From contig OZ023192.1 in NCBI GenBank assembly GCA_963995505.1, positions 15,545,001 through 15,609,000 on the forward strand: a stretch of DNA of 64,000 nt, read 5' to 3'. A program made the position numbers and the translations under genes. This document shows, one piece after another, positions 10,776-20,375 of this stretch. Position 1 is the first letter of the stretch. Each line of letters begins with the position of its first letter. Below the pieces are notes generated by a model that ran no database searches, was not told where the DNA came from, and saw nothing but the letters and a program-made list of their open reading frames with translations. The DNA comes from Hypericum androsaemum. Lineage: Eukaryota > Streptophyta > Magnoliopsida > Malpighiales > Hypericaceae.

Positions 10776-11156
10776 ATCATATTCTATACTACGTCAAAAG
10801 AACGGTTACGTTGTTATAATGTGATGTTGGATCAATGTAACCAAAATATAACTCTTTACCTTGAATCTATCATGGATTTTTGACCATCTTCTCATTACAT
10901 CTATGATGTAATCTTGGGGGTCTCCTGATTTTGACTTAAAAAAAAACTCAAATAGTAATTAAGATTAAGGGTGGACGCAGTAAATAAAATCAATACTTGG
11001 ATTTAATCCGTAGTAACGTTAATAATAATAATAATTTTACCATTATCAATAAAGTCTTATAAATCATTAACAAGTACCATAAAACTAATAAGAGTCAAAT
11101 TTCAACTAGCAAATAAAGCACAATACACCAACATTAATGATCACATCAACATTCAA
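10776..11156. other. GLP2 distal flank joined to the 3' flank of an inverted GLP relic
   Basis: No gene seen. The first part continues the GLP2 3' flank interrupted by the LINE. From about 10960 it is AT-rich sequence that would be the 3' UTR of the minus-strand GLP relic ending at 11157. Confidence 0.5.
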
Positions 11157-11280
11157 TCAGAACTTAGCCTGGAGGTACTCAACAACATTCTTATCCAACT
11201 GGATTGCCTTGACAAGAATATCACTTGGGATGCTCGGTGTCAAACCGAAAACCGCATTGGCAATGGTAACAACACCGGGG
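11157..11280 (-). pseudogene. C-terminal fragment of a divergent germin-like protein, inverted
   Basis: The reverse complement encodes about 40 residues of a GLP C-terminus ([12 protein letters not shown], then PSDILVKAIQLDKNV and YLQAKF) followed by TGA at 11157-11159. It aligns residue by residue with the end of GLP2 but differs at many positions, for example IPSDILVKAIQLDKNVVEYL against [20 protein letters not shown]. It is therefore from another GLP subtype, not a copy of the array members. It breaks off at 11281, where GGGGCTCAAGACAACA, repeated at about 11356, marks the junction with the peptide-gene flank. Confidence 0.82.
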
Positions 11281-11417
11281 CTCAAGACAACAAATATATA
11301 ACTTTCCGAATAAGGAATAAAAACAACAAATATATAACTTCATCTAGTATTCTCATGGGGCTCAAGACAACAACCTCGTCGCTTCTAAAAAACTTGCCCA
11401 GAAGTATATAAGAAAAA

Positions 11418-12966
11418 ATGCGACAGATCATTATGGTCTTTGTGCTTCTCCTCCTCTCATTCAACGGTAACACTCTCCCAAGTTGGCAAATCTATGGCAC
11501 ATTGAAATTTGAACAATTAAATAGCTTTTTCTTTGTTTTGATAAGTATTTAGATATTTTAATGACTTACACTACCTGACTGATATTCGGCTGGCTGTGCT
11601 GACTAACTCAAATTCTATCCGGGTGAAACATTTGAAAGGTGATAAACCTCTCTCAGTAACCATTTACAGTAAAATCTCTGTAAAGTGATCCCATCTAAAG
11701 TGATAACCCCTCTAAATTGATAAAAAGTCTCGGTCTCGAGTCGGGACCAGTGTTAAAATTTAATAACTCATCTATCGTAATAACTAATACTTTTTCAGAA
11801 AATTTTAGTGATAATTCTCGGTCCCAATTTTCGCGTAAAGTAATATTTTTGAATAAATACATGTATTTTATATATTTTACAACTTTAAAAAATATTGTAA
11901 GACATTAGCTTGTGTTAAACTTGCTTATTTAATAAATTTTACATCATCATTCATCTTCTCAATCGTTTTAGAATGGTTCTTGTGATCATCGTCTTGTTAT
12001 AAGAAAATATCTCAATCGAGTGTATCATTTCAATAATGCTATAAGTCTAAATTTTAGTTAGTGAGTATATAGACTAACTAATTTAAAGGTATTTACATAT
12101 TTATTATTCAAAAACTCAATTTTAATATTTATGTGCTAAACTTGCTTATTTAATAAATTTTACATCATTATTCATTTTTAGAATGGTCTTTGTGATCATC
12201 GTCTTATTGTAAAAAAATATCTCAATCAAATGTATCATTTGAATAATGCTATAAACCTAAATTTTAGGTAATTTGTATATAAACTAACTAATTTTTTGGT
12301 ATTTACGTATTTATTATTCAAAAATTTAATTTTAATATTTTTGGAGAAAAAAATGAAAACCTCTCTTATCTAATAACCTCTCTAAAGTGATATTTTTCTC
12401 CGGTCCCGACAATATCACTTTAGAGAGGTTTTACTGTAATAGTTTTGCATACACAATGACCCGAACTCGAGACCTCGTTAAACTAGAATAACTCTCTTAG
12501 TTGTTATTTTTAGTGATTGTTGGTAGATTAGAGATTTTATTCATGCTTGTACAATTGAATATTGGATTTTGTACTCGTGACGACCAAATCAAGTTCAAAC
12601 CGGTTACGACTTTTGAAATGTGGCAAAAAAATTTCAACATGTATTTAACACTGTTACGATCTAAAAAACTCAAACTCGAGATTAAGATAGAACGACTCAC
12701 TCACCAGTTGATCTGAGTACTCGACAGTGTTTATTTGTATCATGAAAGTACATATTATTTCCCTAAAAAAATGAAAGTATATATTATGGTCTGATACACA
12801 CGATGATTTTGCATGCCGGAGATAACATGCTTGGTGACCTAGTTCCATTTTGCCAGCAGCAATTTCAGATGGACAGTTGCTTTACGGAAGATTGCGATAA
12901 CTTTGTATGAAAGAGTACGGTACAGAAAAATATGACCCGATGGATTTTTGCCAACCTGACGTCTGA
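11418..12966 (+). pseudogene. Cysteine-rich peptide gene, copy B (broken)
   Basis: This is homologous to the copy at 5210. The signal-peptide exon (from ATG 11418) is intact, but the donor region changed from AAGGTT to AACGGT, which shifts the frame. The acceptor AG before exon 2 is lost (CACACGATGAT where the others have TACAGATGATGAT). One base is missing after TGCGATAA in exon 2, which destroys the fourth cysteine. The intron is enlarged to more than 1.3 kb by a 770-bp MITE. It is clearly dead. Confidence 0.6.
11667..12436. mobile_element. 770-bp pogo-like MITE (Emigrant/Lemi-type termini)
   Basis: It starts CAGTAAAATCTCTGTAAAGT and ends with the inverted counterpart (right end reverse-complemented CAGTAAAACCTCTCTAAAGT), flanked by TA on both sides (11665-11666, 12437-12438). 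The empty site is visible in the other peptide-gene copies. CAGTAAAACCTCT termini with a TA duplication are the mark of plant pogo-like MITEs. There is no transposase. The interior contains a tandem duplication of about 215 bp (11909-12129 and 12130-12340). Confidence 0.85.
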
Positions 12967-13114
12967 AACATCTGCAATTGTCTCTTTAATTGTGATCCTA
13001 TGATCCATCCTCCTCCTCCTCCTAATTTTAATTAATTAAGAACTTTTAGGAGATAATTATATTAATAGATGTCTCCTTTAATTTCCATGTTATTGTAAAA
13101 GATGTCTAGTTTCA

Positions 13115-13540
13115 GTGAGATATTTATATTAACAAAAATCGTGCAATTTGTTTGCGAGTTTTCACAATTCAAGGACATTTGCGACTAAAGTTTATTTGAG
13201 CAAATGAACTATGCAGAACTTGCCATAATGTTATTAAATGCTAAAATCTTAAGCGTCGCCTCAGCGATACGTCACATTCGTTTTTTTGGGTTGATATGAT
13301 AATAACTCAAAAAATATCTAAAATAAAAGCTTAAAGCTCAGAAAATCAGTCCCCCACCCGCTCAACTGTCTTTAGATCAAATTTATGGGCAGTTCAGGAT
13401 GCTTCATTACATATGGAAAAGCTTCATTTTATTGCTTTCTAAAGCCAAAATCCATTCCATCGGATTCTGAGTAAAGCAAAAAAATATTTCTTAATCATTT
13501 TCTTAAATAGTCTAATTACCATCCTTATCAAAAATACACA
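13115..13540. other. About 425-bp unit-2-specific insertion, unclassified
   Basis: Other units read from GATGTCTCGTTTCA directly into CAAGATGTATAAATATTAAC. Here about 425 bp lie between those blocks. There is no ORF, and no clear terminal inverted repeat or target duplication was found. Confidence 0.5.
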
Positions 13541-14079
13541 AGATGTATAAATATTAACTCCATCTTATCGTTTCTAAAAAAATTGCCTAAAGATGGAAAA
13601 TGATAAGTCATTTGGCGCCAAAGATCTGTAGCATTGAAAATCAAAATTGTCGAGACCTGTTTTTTGAGTGACTCTTTCAATAGAATTTTTTACATTTATA
13701 AGATTTCAACTCAAAATTTCATAATTGAATCTAATCTTTTATTAGACCAACTGCCAAAAGGAGCTTAGCACCAATGTGATAAGATTTTTGAATCAAATTT
13801 TCTGACAAGTTAGCACCAATGAGATAAGATTTGTGTCCAGTGCTATGTATGCACAAAACCGCGTCGTAAAGTTGACTTTTCCAAAAAATATAAGATTTTT
13901 TTTAGTTTTAAATTACATGACTATATGTGAAAAAAATACATGGTACTACAGTTGAATTTTCCAAAAAAATAAGATTTGATGAAAAGGACAAAAAAGTAAT
14001 TTACCGTAATATGGGTTACATAGGAATGAAAAATTCCAAAACAAACATAGGGATGGAAAATAACTGGTAATTAAATAAT
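13541..14079. other. Distal upstream region of the GLP3 unit, cut off by the MULE
   Basis: No gene seen. The sequence matches the upstream flanks of GLP2 and GLP4. It stops at the MULE target site (14080-14088) and resumes at 24112. Confidence 0.7.
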
Positions 14080-14088
14080 GACATAGTG

Positions 14089-14230
14089 AGTTTTTTGTCT
14101 GTTTGGTGTTACTAATCACCACTTTTTGTGAAAAAAGCGTCCAAATTTAAAGTATTGCGGACGCTGTGTCCACGTGGCGCGGACAAAAAAAAAGTCAAAT
14201 TTTGGACCAAGATCCGACTTTTTTTGTTGG
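14089..14230 (+). repeat. Left TIR of the MULE
   Basis: It aligns in inverted orientation with 23962-24102: GTTTGGTGTTACTA, then AATTTAAAGTATTGC, GTGTCCA and GACCAAGATC. Mismatches are frequent, which points to an old insertion or diverged ends. Confidence 0.85.
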
Positions 14231-14639
14231 TTCTTGGTCAATAAGGCATATTAGAAATCTATAAAGTAGATTTCGTATATGGCCTATATAATGATACCTC
14301 GCTGAGGCTTTTTTTATTCATTCGTTCTGCCATCTCAAGTTCTCTGTGCATCATCGTTCAGGTAATTAATTTACTTAAATATTTTGATTTATATGTAGAG
14401 TTTGCTTATTAATTATGAATAATTAGTATATTTTAGCTCATACGATGTACATAACGTAAGAGAATGTTGAAAATAATTTATCTATTTTTAGTGGATGTTT
14501 TAGATATACTGAATTTAGGAAAAAATTATAGTCGTTTATCAACTTTTCTCGAAATATTTATAATGTTCAGAAGAACATTATTTTAGAAAATGACCCGGTG
14601 GCCGACCCAGGCATATTTTTCGAGTGTGTTATCTGATTG

Positions 14640-14965
14640 GTTTAAAATTTTGGGGGTGGGCCGGTTCTAAAAGTGACCAACCTAACTGGTCTGATATGTC
14701 TGATTACTCTGACTGGTCCAACTGGTCTGATCGGTCGGATTGTGGGTGTGTTTTTCTTGGTAAATTATAATTAGTCCAACCGGTTTGATTAGTCTGACTA
14801 GTTAAATCGGTCAGACCGGTCGGATTGTTATTTTTTTCTTGGTAAATTCTGGATGTTCGAGTACAAAAAGTGACCAACCCTTCTGGTCTGACCGAATTCT
14901 GTATTTTTTTCATTCATTCCGGATGTTTGAGACGGCTGTTGTCCGCTTCGTTGTCCGACTGGTCA
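14640..14965. repeat. Left subterminal repeats of the MULE
   Basis: Short degenerate units around CTGGTCTGA, CGGTCGGAT and CGGTCAGACC recur about ten times. Inverted relatives (GGTCAGACCGGTCAGAC) occur on the right side at 23221-23325. Such subterminal arrays are possible transposase-binding sites; that role is inferred. Confidence 0.6.
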
Positions 14966-15082
14966 GACCAAAAAAATGATGGAGAAGAATGTATGTTTAT
15001 ATGATATTTTTGTTAATATAAATTATGTTTTGTTCTGCTAATATAGAATTGCATATTATTTTCTTTTATTGTAGTCTTAATA

Positions 15083-17787
15083 ATGGCTAACCGAGTTATA
15101 AGAATAAAGTTGAAATACGATGGAGAAATTTTCAACAACAATCAAACCGGTTTTGATTACCAAGGTGGTGGGAAAGAGAAGTTGAAGTTTCACGAAGAAT
15201 TTGTCAGAATTAATATCTTGCGGAAAAAAGTAAATGAAAAGATCCTAATAAGTCCAAATGAAGAATTCGGGCCATTGATATTTAGATGTCCATTTGGAAG
15301 AGGACAATTTGGTCCAATGTTTATTAACGATGATGAAGATGTTAGGATAATGCTACAGACTATGATTAACGTCTTTGGACCAATGGCGAAGGAGATTAAG
15401 CTTACAATCATTATGAAAAAGAGGGTTAATCATTACAACCTATTTGTCGTTAAAGAGAGTTAGTTCTTGAGTGGTGTTGATAATTACTATCAAGCTGGTA
15501 CATCCACAGGGATGGCTGTTGCTCATGAACCAATATTTGATTGGTTTGAAAATGATCCTAGAAAGACGGCTTCATATGCCATATATAATTTTGATCGTGA
15601 AGAAGAAGAAGTTGAAGATGAAGAAAAAGAAGTTGAAGACGAAGACGAAGCAAAAGAAGACGAAGAAGAAGAAGAAGTAGAAGAAGAGGAACAATAATAC
15701 GGAGAACAACAATATGGTGAACTCGCTCTAACTGAACCCGGTGAATAATCATCGATGACTGTTTATGCTGAAGAATGGGATTACGACTGAGCAATAGATG
15801 GAAGTTGTTCTGGTTTGTTGAAAGAGGGTACGATTTGGAAGAGCAAGTTTGATGCAATTAGGGAGATCGAGGCGTTCGTAATGAAAGATGGGCGAGAGTT
15901 TGTCCGAAAAGAAATAAGGCCAGAAAATTTCTCTGTGAAGTGTAAAAAATGAGAGACGCATGATTGTAAATGGAAGATCCGTGTCTCACAGAAAAGAAGG
16001 GGCACACTTTATAGTGCTTGAAAAATAGTGAAACACACCTACCCCCATACTTATGGTCACCTACGGAAGTCGCAGGATCATAAACAACTTACTTCTACTT
16101 TCATTGCACAAATTATCAAGAAACGAGTAGAGGAACAACAAGAAATTTGGGTGTCCACTATAAGGTCGGAGATCCACGACCATATTCGATATAGACCCTC
16201 TTATACGAAGACTTGGTGGGCAAAATAGAAGGCATTTTAGGATTTATGGGGGGGTTGGCAAGAATCTTACAATCGCCTTCCGCAATAGTTTGCGGTATGC
16301 AAGGCAAAGAATCCTGGAACTATTGTTGAATGGAAATATTTTCACACCCTCCTTGGTAGAGACCATTACGTGGATCCTCTAATGCCTGGAACAAAGATCT
16401 TCAAGCAAATTTTCTGGAGCTTCAAACCTTTTATTGAAGCTTTCAAACATTGTATGCCTGTGTTGGAGATTGATGGAACGTTCTTATATGGAAAATACAA
16501 GCATGTCCTCTTGATCGCCACTGCAATTGATGGTAATAATGCTATAATTCCAATAGCATTTTCTCTCGTTGAGGGTGAGAACACCGATAGTTGGCTATGG
16601 TTCATCGAACAAGTCAGGAGGCACGTGACGCCAGGCCGACACGGAATATGTGTTATTTCTAATCGACATGCAGGTATCTTGGAAGCAAAGAATACAGACT
16701 ATGGTTGGGGAGAACACAGTGACACCGCCAATCGATATTATCTTCGACACGTAGCTAGCAATTTTAACAAACACTTCAAGAACGACGCCATGAGGAATGT
16801 CATGAAGATTGCAGGTAAAATACACAAATCTTGTATAGTCTAAAACTATTTTACAAGTTGGTACTCCACATATAATATGATTACTATGTTGGTTGTAGGA
16901 ATGCAAGCACAAATGTGGAAGTTGGAAGCTAATATGCGAGAGATATGGAAAGTCGACCAGGAGGCGGTCAACTGGATGTATGAACAGGAGTTGTCCAAGT
17001 GGAGCTTAGCATGGGATGACGGACGCCGATATGGTAACATGACAATGAATATTGCCGAGTACGTAAATATCATCTTCAAAAAAGTTCATCATTTGTCGGT
17101 GACTGCCTTGGTGGCAGAGATCTTTAACAAGCTAACCAAATATTTTAAAGAGAGATCAACTAAGTGCATGAAAGAGAGTGGTACCAGCCAAATAGTGTTG
17201 TCAAAAAAGCTCCTCAACAGGTTGGAGCGGTGGGAGGGAAAGGCCAATCAACACAGAGTGCGAGTTTCTAGTAGTACTATTGGAGAGTGCAAAGTTTGCA
17301 CTGGATACGATATGCTCAGAAAAAAGGGGACATAACGCATTCAGTACATCTTACCAGAGGATTTTATGGCTGCGGAAAATTCCAGGCTTACCACTATCCA
17401 TGCTCACATGTGATGGCATGTTGTACTGAACTTGGGCTCGATTACAAGATGTTTGTGGATAAGTATTATCGCATAGAAACCACGCTAGCTTGCTACCAAC
17501 ATAAGTTTGTTCCTCTTGGCAATCCTAAATACAGGCCAGATCCTGAAGTCCCAACAGTTGTTGGGCTCATTCCAGATGAAAGATTAGCAAGGGGTAGAGG
17601 ACAGCCACAGAAGCGCATACAAAATGAAATGGATACTGTGTCTTTCGTCCGTTGTACACTCTTTAAAGCAAGGAGTCACACTAAAGCCAATTGTACTGAT
17701 ATAAGAGTAGTTGCTTCGGCAAGAGCGGCTAAAGCGATTGTTGCATCTAGAGGGGCTAGTACTAGTAGACGCCGTCGTGGACGTTGA
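15083..17787 (+). pseudogene. MURA-type MULE transposase, decayed
   Basis: One frame runs from 15083 to 16814 with no indel but about nine in-frame stops (15462-15464, 15695-15697 and others). It covers the N-terminal region (VRIMLQTMINVFGPMAKEIK), an acidic linker, and a MuDR-type DNA-binding region (DAIREIEAFVMKDGREFV, then DCKWKIRVSQ). The DDE core follows: LEIDGTF at about 16466, and CVISNRHAGI at about 16648 where active enzymes have SDRH, so a catalytic Asp is Asn. An 84-bp GT-AG intron (16815-16898) precedes the C-terminal part. A frameshift near 17320-17330 in an A6-G4 run separates the SWIM zinc finger, which has FYGCGKFQAYHYPCSHV and lacks its first Cys. It cannot be an active transposase as it stands. 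Confidence 0.92.
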
Positions 17788-17946
17788 ATTATTACTAATT
17801 TGGAATTAGAATGATCATATTTTGTGAAACTCGATGTGGGTTGTGTAGCGTATTATGTGTTCAACTCTTATATTATGTGTTCAACTCCTATATACTTTGT
17901 AATCGGCTGAAGTTTATATTTAATTTGACTCAATTTTAGCAAAATA

Positions 17947-18399
17947 ATGATGCATTACACTCCTGGTGACGTATTTATGATGATGGGTCGGAGTTGGTTT
18001 TTAGAAGACGAGTATAATTATCCAATGAACCCGTCGATGGTCAACACACGTGCTGTGGCTAGAACAATGGTGAATGAATGGTCATATCATATTGGTCAAT
18101 CAATTAGGTTACGCTCGGAGGTACGGGAATTTGGTCTTAAGGTTGTTAGAGCAAAAGCCATTAACATGCCGCGCTTTGATGCTGAATGTTTGTAGAGAGC
18201 TCTTTTTTAAATAAGAAAAGAAAATAACTGCATTTAACAATGTATCAACACTTATTGCTGGAAATAGAGTATTAACGAGATGATTCAAGCTGGTGAACAT
18301 CAGGAAGCACGACAATGGATATATATGTTACAACATGGTACATCAGATTACGAAAATAAATTCGAATCAGATATTGAAATATCAGATGAAGATAATTAA
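17947..18399 (+). CDS. Two-exon MULE-borne gene of unknown function (124 aa)
   Basis: Exon 1 is 17947-18191 and exon 2 is 18270-18399. A GT-AG intron of 78 bp in phase 2 joins them into an open frame of exactly 125 codons including the stop. Without splicing the frame ends at 18195. The product starts MMHYTPGDVFMMMGRSWF, is rich in Met, Arg and aromatic residues in the middle, and ends in an acidic tail (SDIEISDEDN). I recognise no domain. It follows the transposase by 160 bp on the same strand and ends 12 bp from the convergent gene at 18412. It may be a MULE accessory protein analogous in position to MURB, or a captured host gene; neither is shown. Confidence 0.55.
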
Positions 18400-18411
18400 G
18401 ACATGTACCTT

Positions 18412-18822
18412 CTAGTCCTCATCAGACATATACTTGGCAGGCATGTATGCCCTATTATTAAAAACTTTCTCTCTATACATGTCTGATAGCTCCTTACCTA
18501 AAGTTGCCACTTGCTTCCTTGCCAAATCTAACATATGATATCAATTTCGTCGTAGCATCATTCGGTTATTCTCTTGACGGATCATTATGAGTGCTAATTC
18601 AAATGAATCTACGTTGTTTAGTTCCATATCCAAGGAGCTCCTTTTCAAAACAGGCACGTCCAGAATTCGTAGACTTGCTACAAGTGCTTCAGACTCGGCT
18701 GCTCAAAAAATCCACTCCCGTCGCAAGCCAGCATAATACTCTCTCCTATCTCTGCGACGTTCACGCCTATAATCATCATTGAAATCTGGTAGTATCCACC
18801 TCTCTTCGTCCCCGTGGTTCAT
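18412..18822 (-). pseudogene. Arginine-rich MULE-borne gene (136 codons) with two stops
   Basis: From ATG 18822 to TAG 18412 on the minus strand one frame of 137 codons is kept, interrupted by two TGA codons that would be CGA (Arg) before a single CpG-type C-to-T change (WIF-stop-AAESE and MMLRRN-stop-YHML). The N-terminal third is very basic (DDYRRERRRDRREYY), and the rest looks helical, possibly coiled coil (LARKQVATLGKELSDMYREK). I do not recognise the family. The gene is convergent with the two-exon gene ending at 18399. Confidence 0.5.
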
Positions 18823-18902
18823 GTGAATTTTTTTCTCTTTGGATTGCAGATAATAACTCCACATACAACTTCTTATTTAAAGCCATAACGTGCATCGATG
18901 TA

Positions 18903-19036
18903 ATATTTAGACTACACCCACTCACAGGTGTTGGTCATAGTGCTATCATGTCAGATGTGGCTGTATTAGTCACGGGTGTACTATTTAGACTACACCCACT
19001 CACGAGTGTTAGTCATAGTGCTATCATGTCAGATGT
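18903..19036. repeat. 78-bp-spaced direct duplication within the MULE
   Basis: A 56-bp block beginning TATTTAGACTACACCCACTC occurs at 18903-18958 and again at 18981-19036 with a few mismatches. It sits between the divergent starts of the minus gene (18822) and the plus gene (19432), where a shared promoter would lie. Confidence 0.8.
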
Positions 19037-19431
19037 TGGTAATAGTGCAATGACATTATAGGGTTATCTGGATAACATCCAAAAAGTAGATTTTTGAATA
19101 GTCATAAGTGTTTTATCTTCTTCTTCTGATAACCCTATATGAAAAGTAGATTTTATGCTACAGTTATGTGAAAGGTAGATTTCAGATAGGATTTTCATTT
19201 AGTCACTGGTATTTTGTCTTCTTCTTCTTTTGATAACACAACCATATTTCCTTCACACATTTTATAAATACGTTTATTGTCATAATTTTTTAGGTGTACC
19301 AATGAGGAGAAGTGGCAAAGAGACAATCGCATAGGATGACGAAGAGATTGAGAATTGGCTAGCTGAAAATTGGGATACTGACAAAGAATCTGAAGATTGT
19401 CAAGCGAGATCTAGAACCGTGGAGCAAAGCC

Positions 19432-20098
19432 ATGGACTTTCTGGCAGTTGAAGGTATTTCATGTTTCTAACTTGGATCACCTAATATTTTTATTAAATTT
19501 TAATTTATTTTACAGGGATGATGATTGGAACCTGTTTTAAAGGGATAAGTATTCAAAGCTTCAAAAATATCCATAGTAGTATTACAGTTCTGCCGGTAAT
19601 AAATTTTACACTATCCTTTAATTTGAGTTAGCGTCATAGTCAATTTTATAACAAGCATTTTGTATTTGTTGTAGATAGTTGTGGAGGTGACCCATTTTGA
19701 GCGTGTAGGTATCTACACACTCGCAACATTTAAGGTAGAATTAAAATAATTTTATTAATTCTTAAATATTTGTGTTATGTTAGAAATTTCTTAAACTTTT
19801 TATATTTTGCAGGATTCCACCAGCAGTATGACAAGTAGCATAAATGACTCTACCGTTGTTGTTGAAGCTAGATGTGTGTTGTATCTAAAAAATGTAAGCA
19901 TATCCTTTTTTTTTACTCAATAGTCATGGATACTTGTTCACTGATTTTTTGGTTCTTCAACAGGTAAAAGTTGACTCCTTCCCATACCCGAACAACAAAA
20001 TCTTTATCATTACTGATGAGAACGTGGTCAAAGTGTTCAGGAAAAATGGGAATTTTGATGAAGATTCCCAAGAACAAACTCATCCAGCACCATCCTGA
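19432..20098 (+). CDS. Five-exon MULE-borne gene, probable OB-fold protein (125 aa)
   Basis: Exons at 19432-19453, 19516-19595, 19675-19734, 19813-19893 and 19964-20098 all have GT-AG borders, and their phases join into one frame of 126 codons including TGA at 20096. No exon contains a stop. The middle and C-terminal parts (LPIVVEVTHFERVGIYTLAT, VVVEARCVLYLKNVKVDSF, then KIFIITDENVVKVFRKNG) have the strand pattern and the final L-x-L-x-x-V...IT-x-x-N-x-V-K-V-F signature I associate with the OB-fold of HROB-like (C17orf53) proteins, which bind single-stranded DNA in recombination. That assignment is by eye. An upstream ATG at 19302 opens another frame (MRRSGKETIA, then stop), so the true N-terminus may be longer and broken. 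Confidence 0.55.
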
Positions 20099-20375
20099 AG
20101 ATATTTTGTTGTCATCTGTTATTTGAGATTGTTGTCATCCTATTTCAGTGTTGCACTTCTTAGTTTTGTCATATCATTTATCCTTATACCGTACTTTATT
20201 TAATATTTGGATGACATAATTATCTAAAAAGGTATAACGTTTGAAAGGTTGCAAAAATTAAAACACAAATCATAAAAAAAGGTGATGTTAAGACAGTCAT
20301 AAAAATATCCACCGAATGTCCAGTACAAAAGAACAGAAGAATAAACTACATCTTCTTCTTCTGAGGCTTCTCCTT

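Noticed and set aside
15558..15857. Leu-rich minus-strand frame opposite the MURA acidic linker
   Set aside because: Antisense of a GAA/GAC-rich Glu/Asp stretch; coding evidence is on the plus strand.
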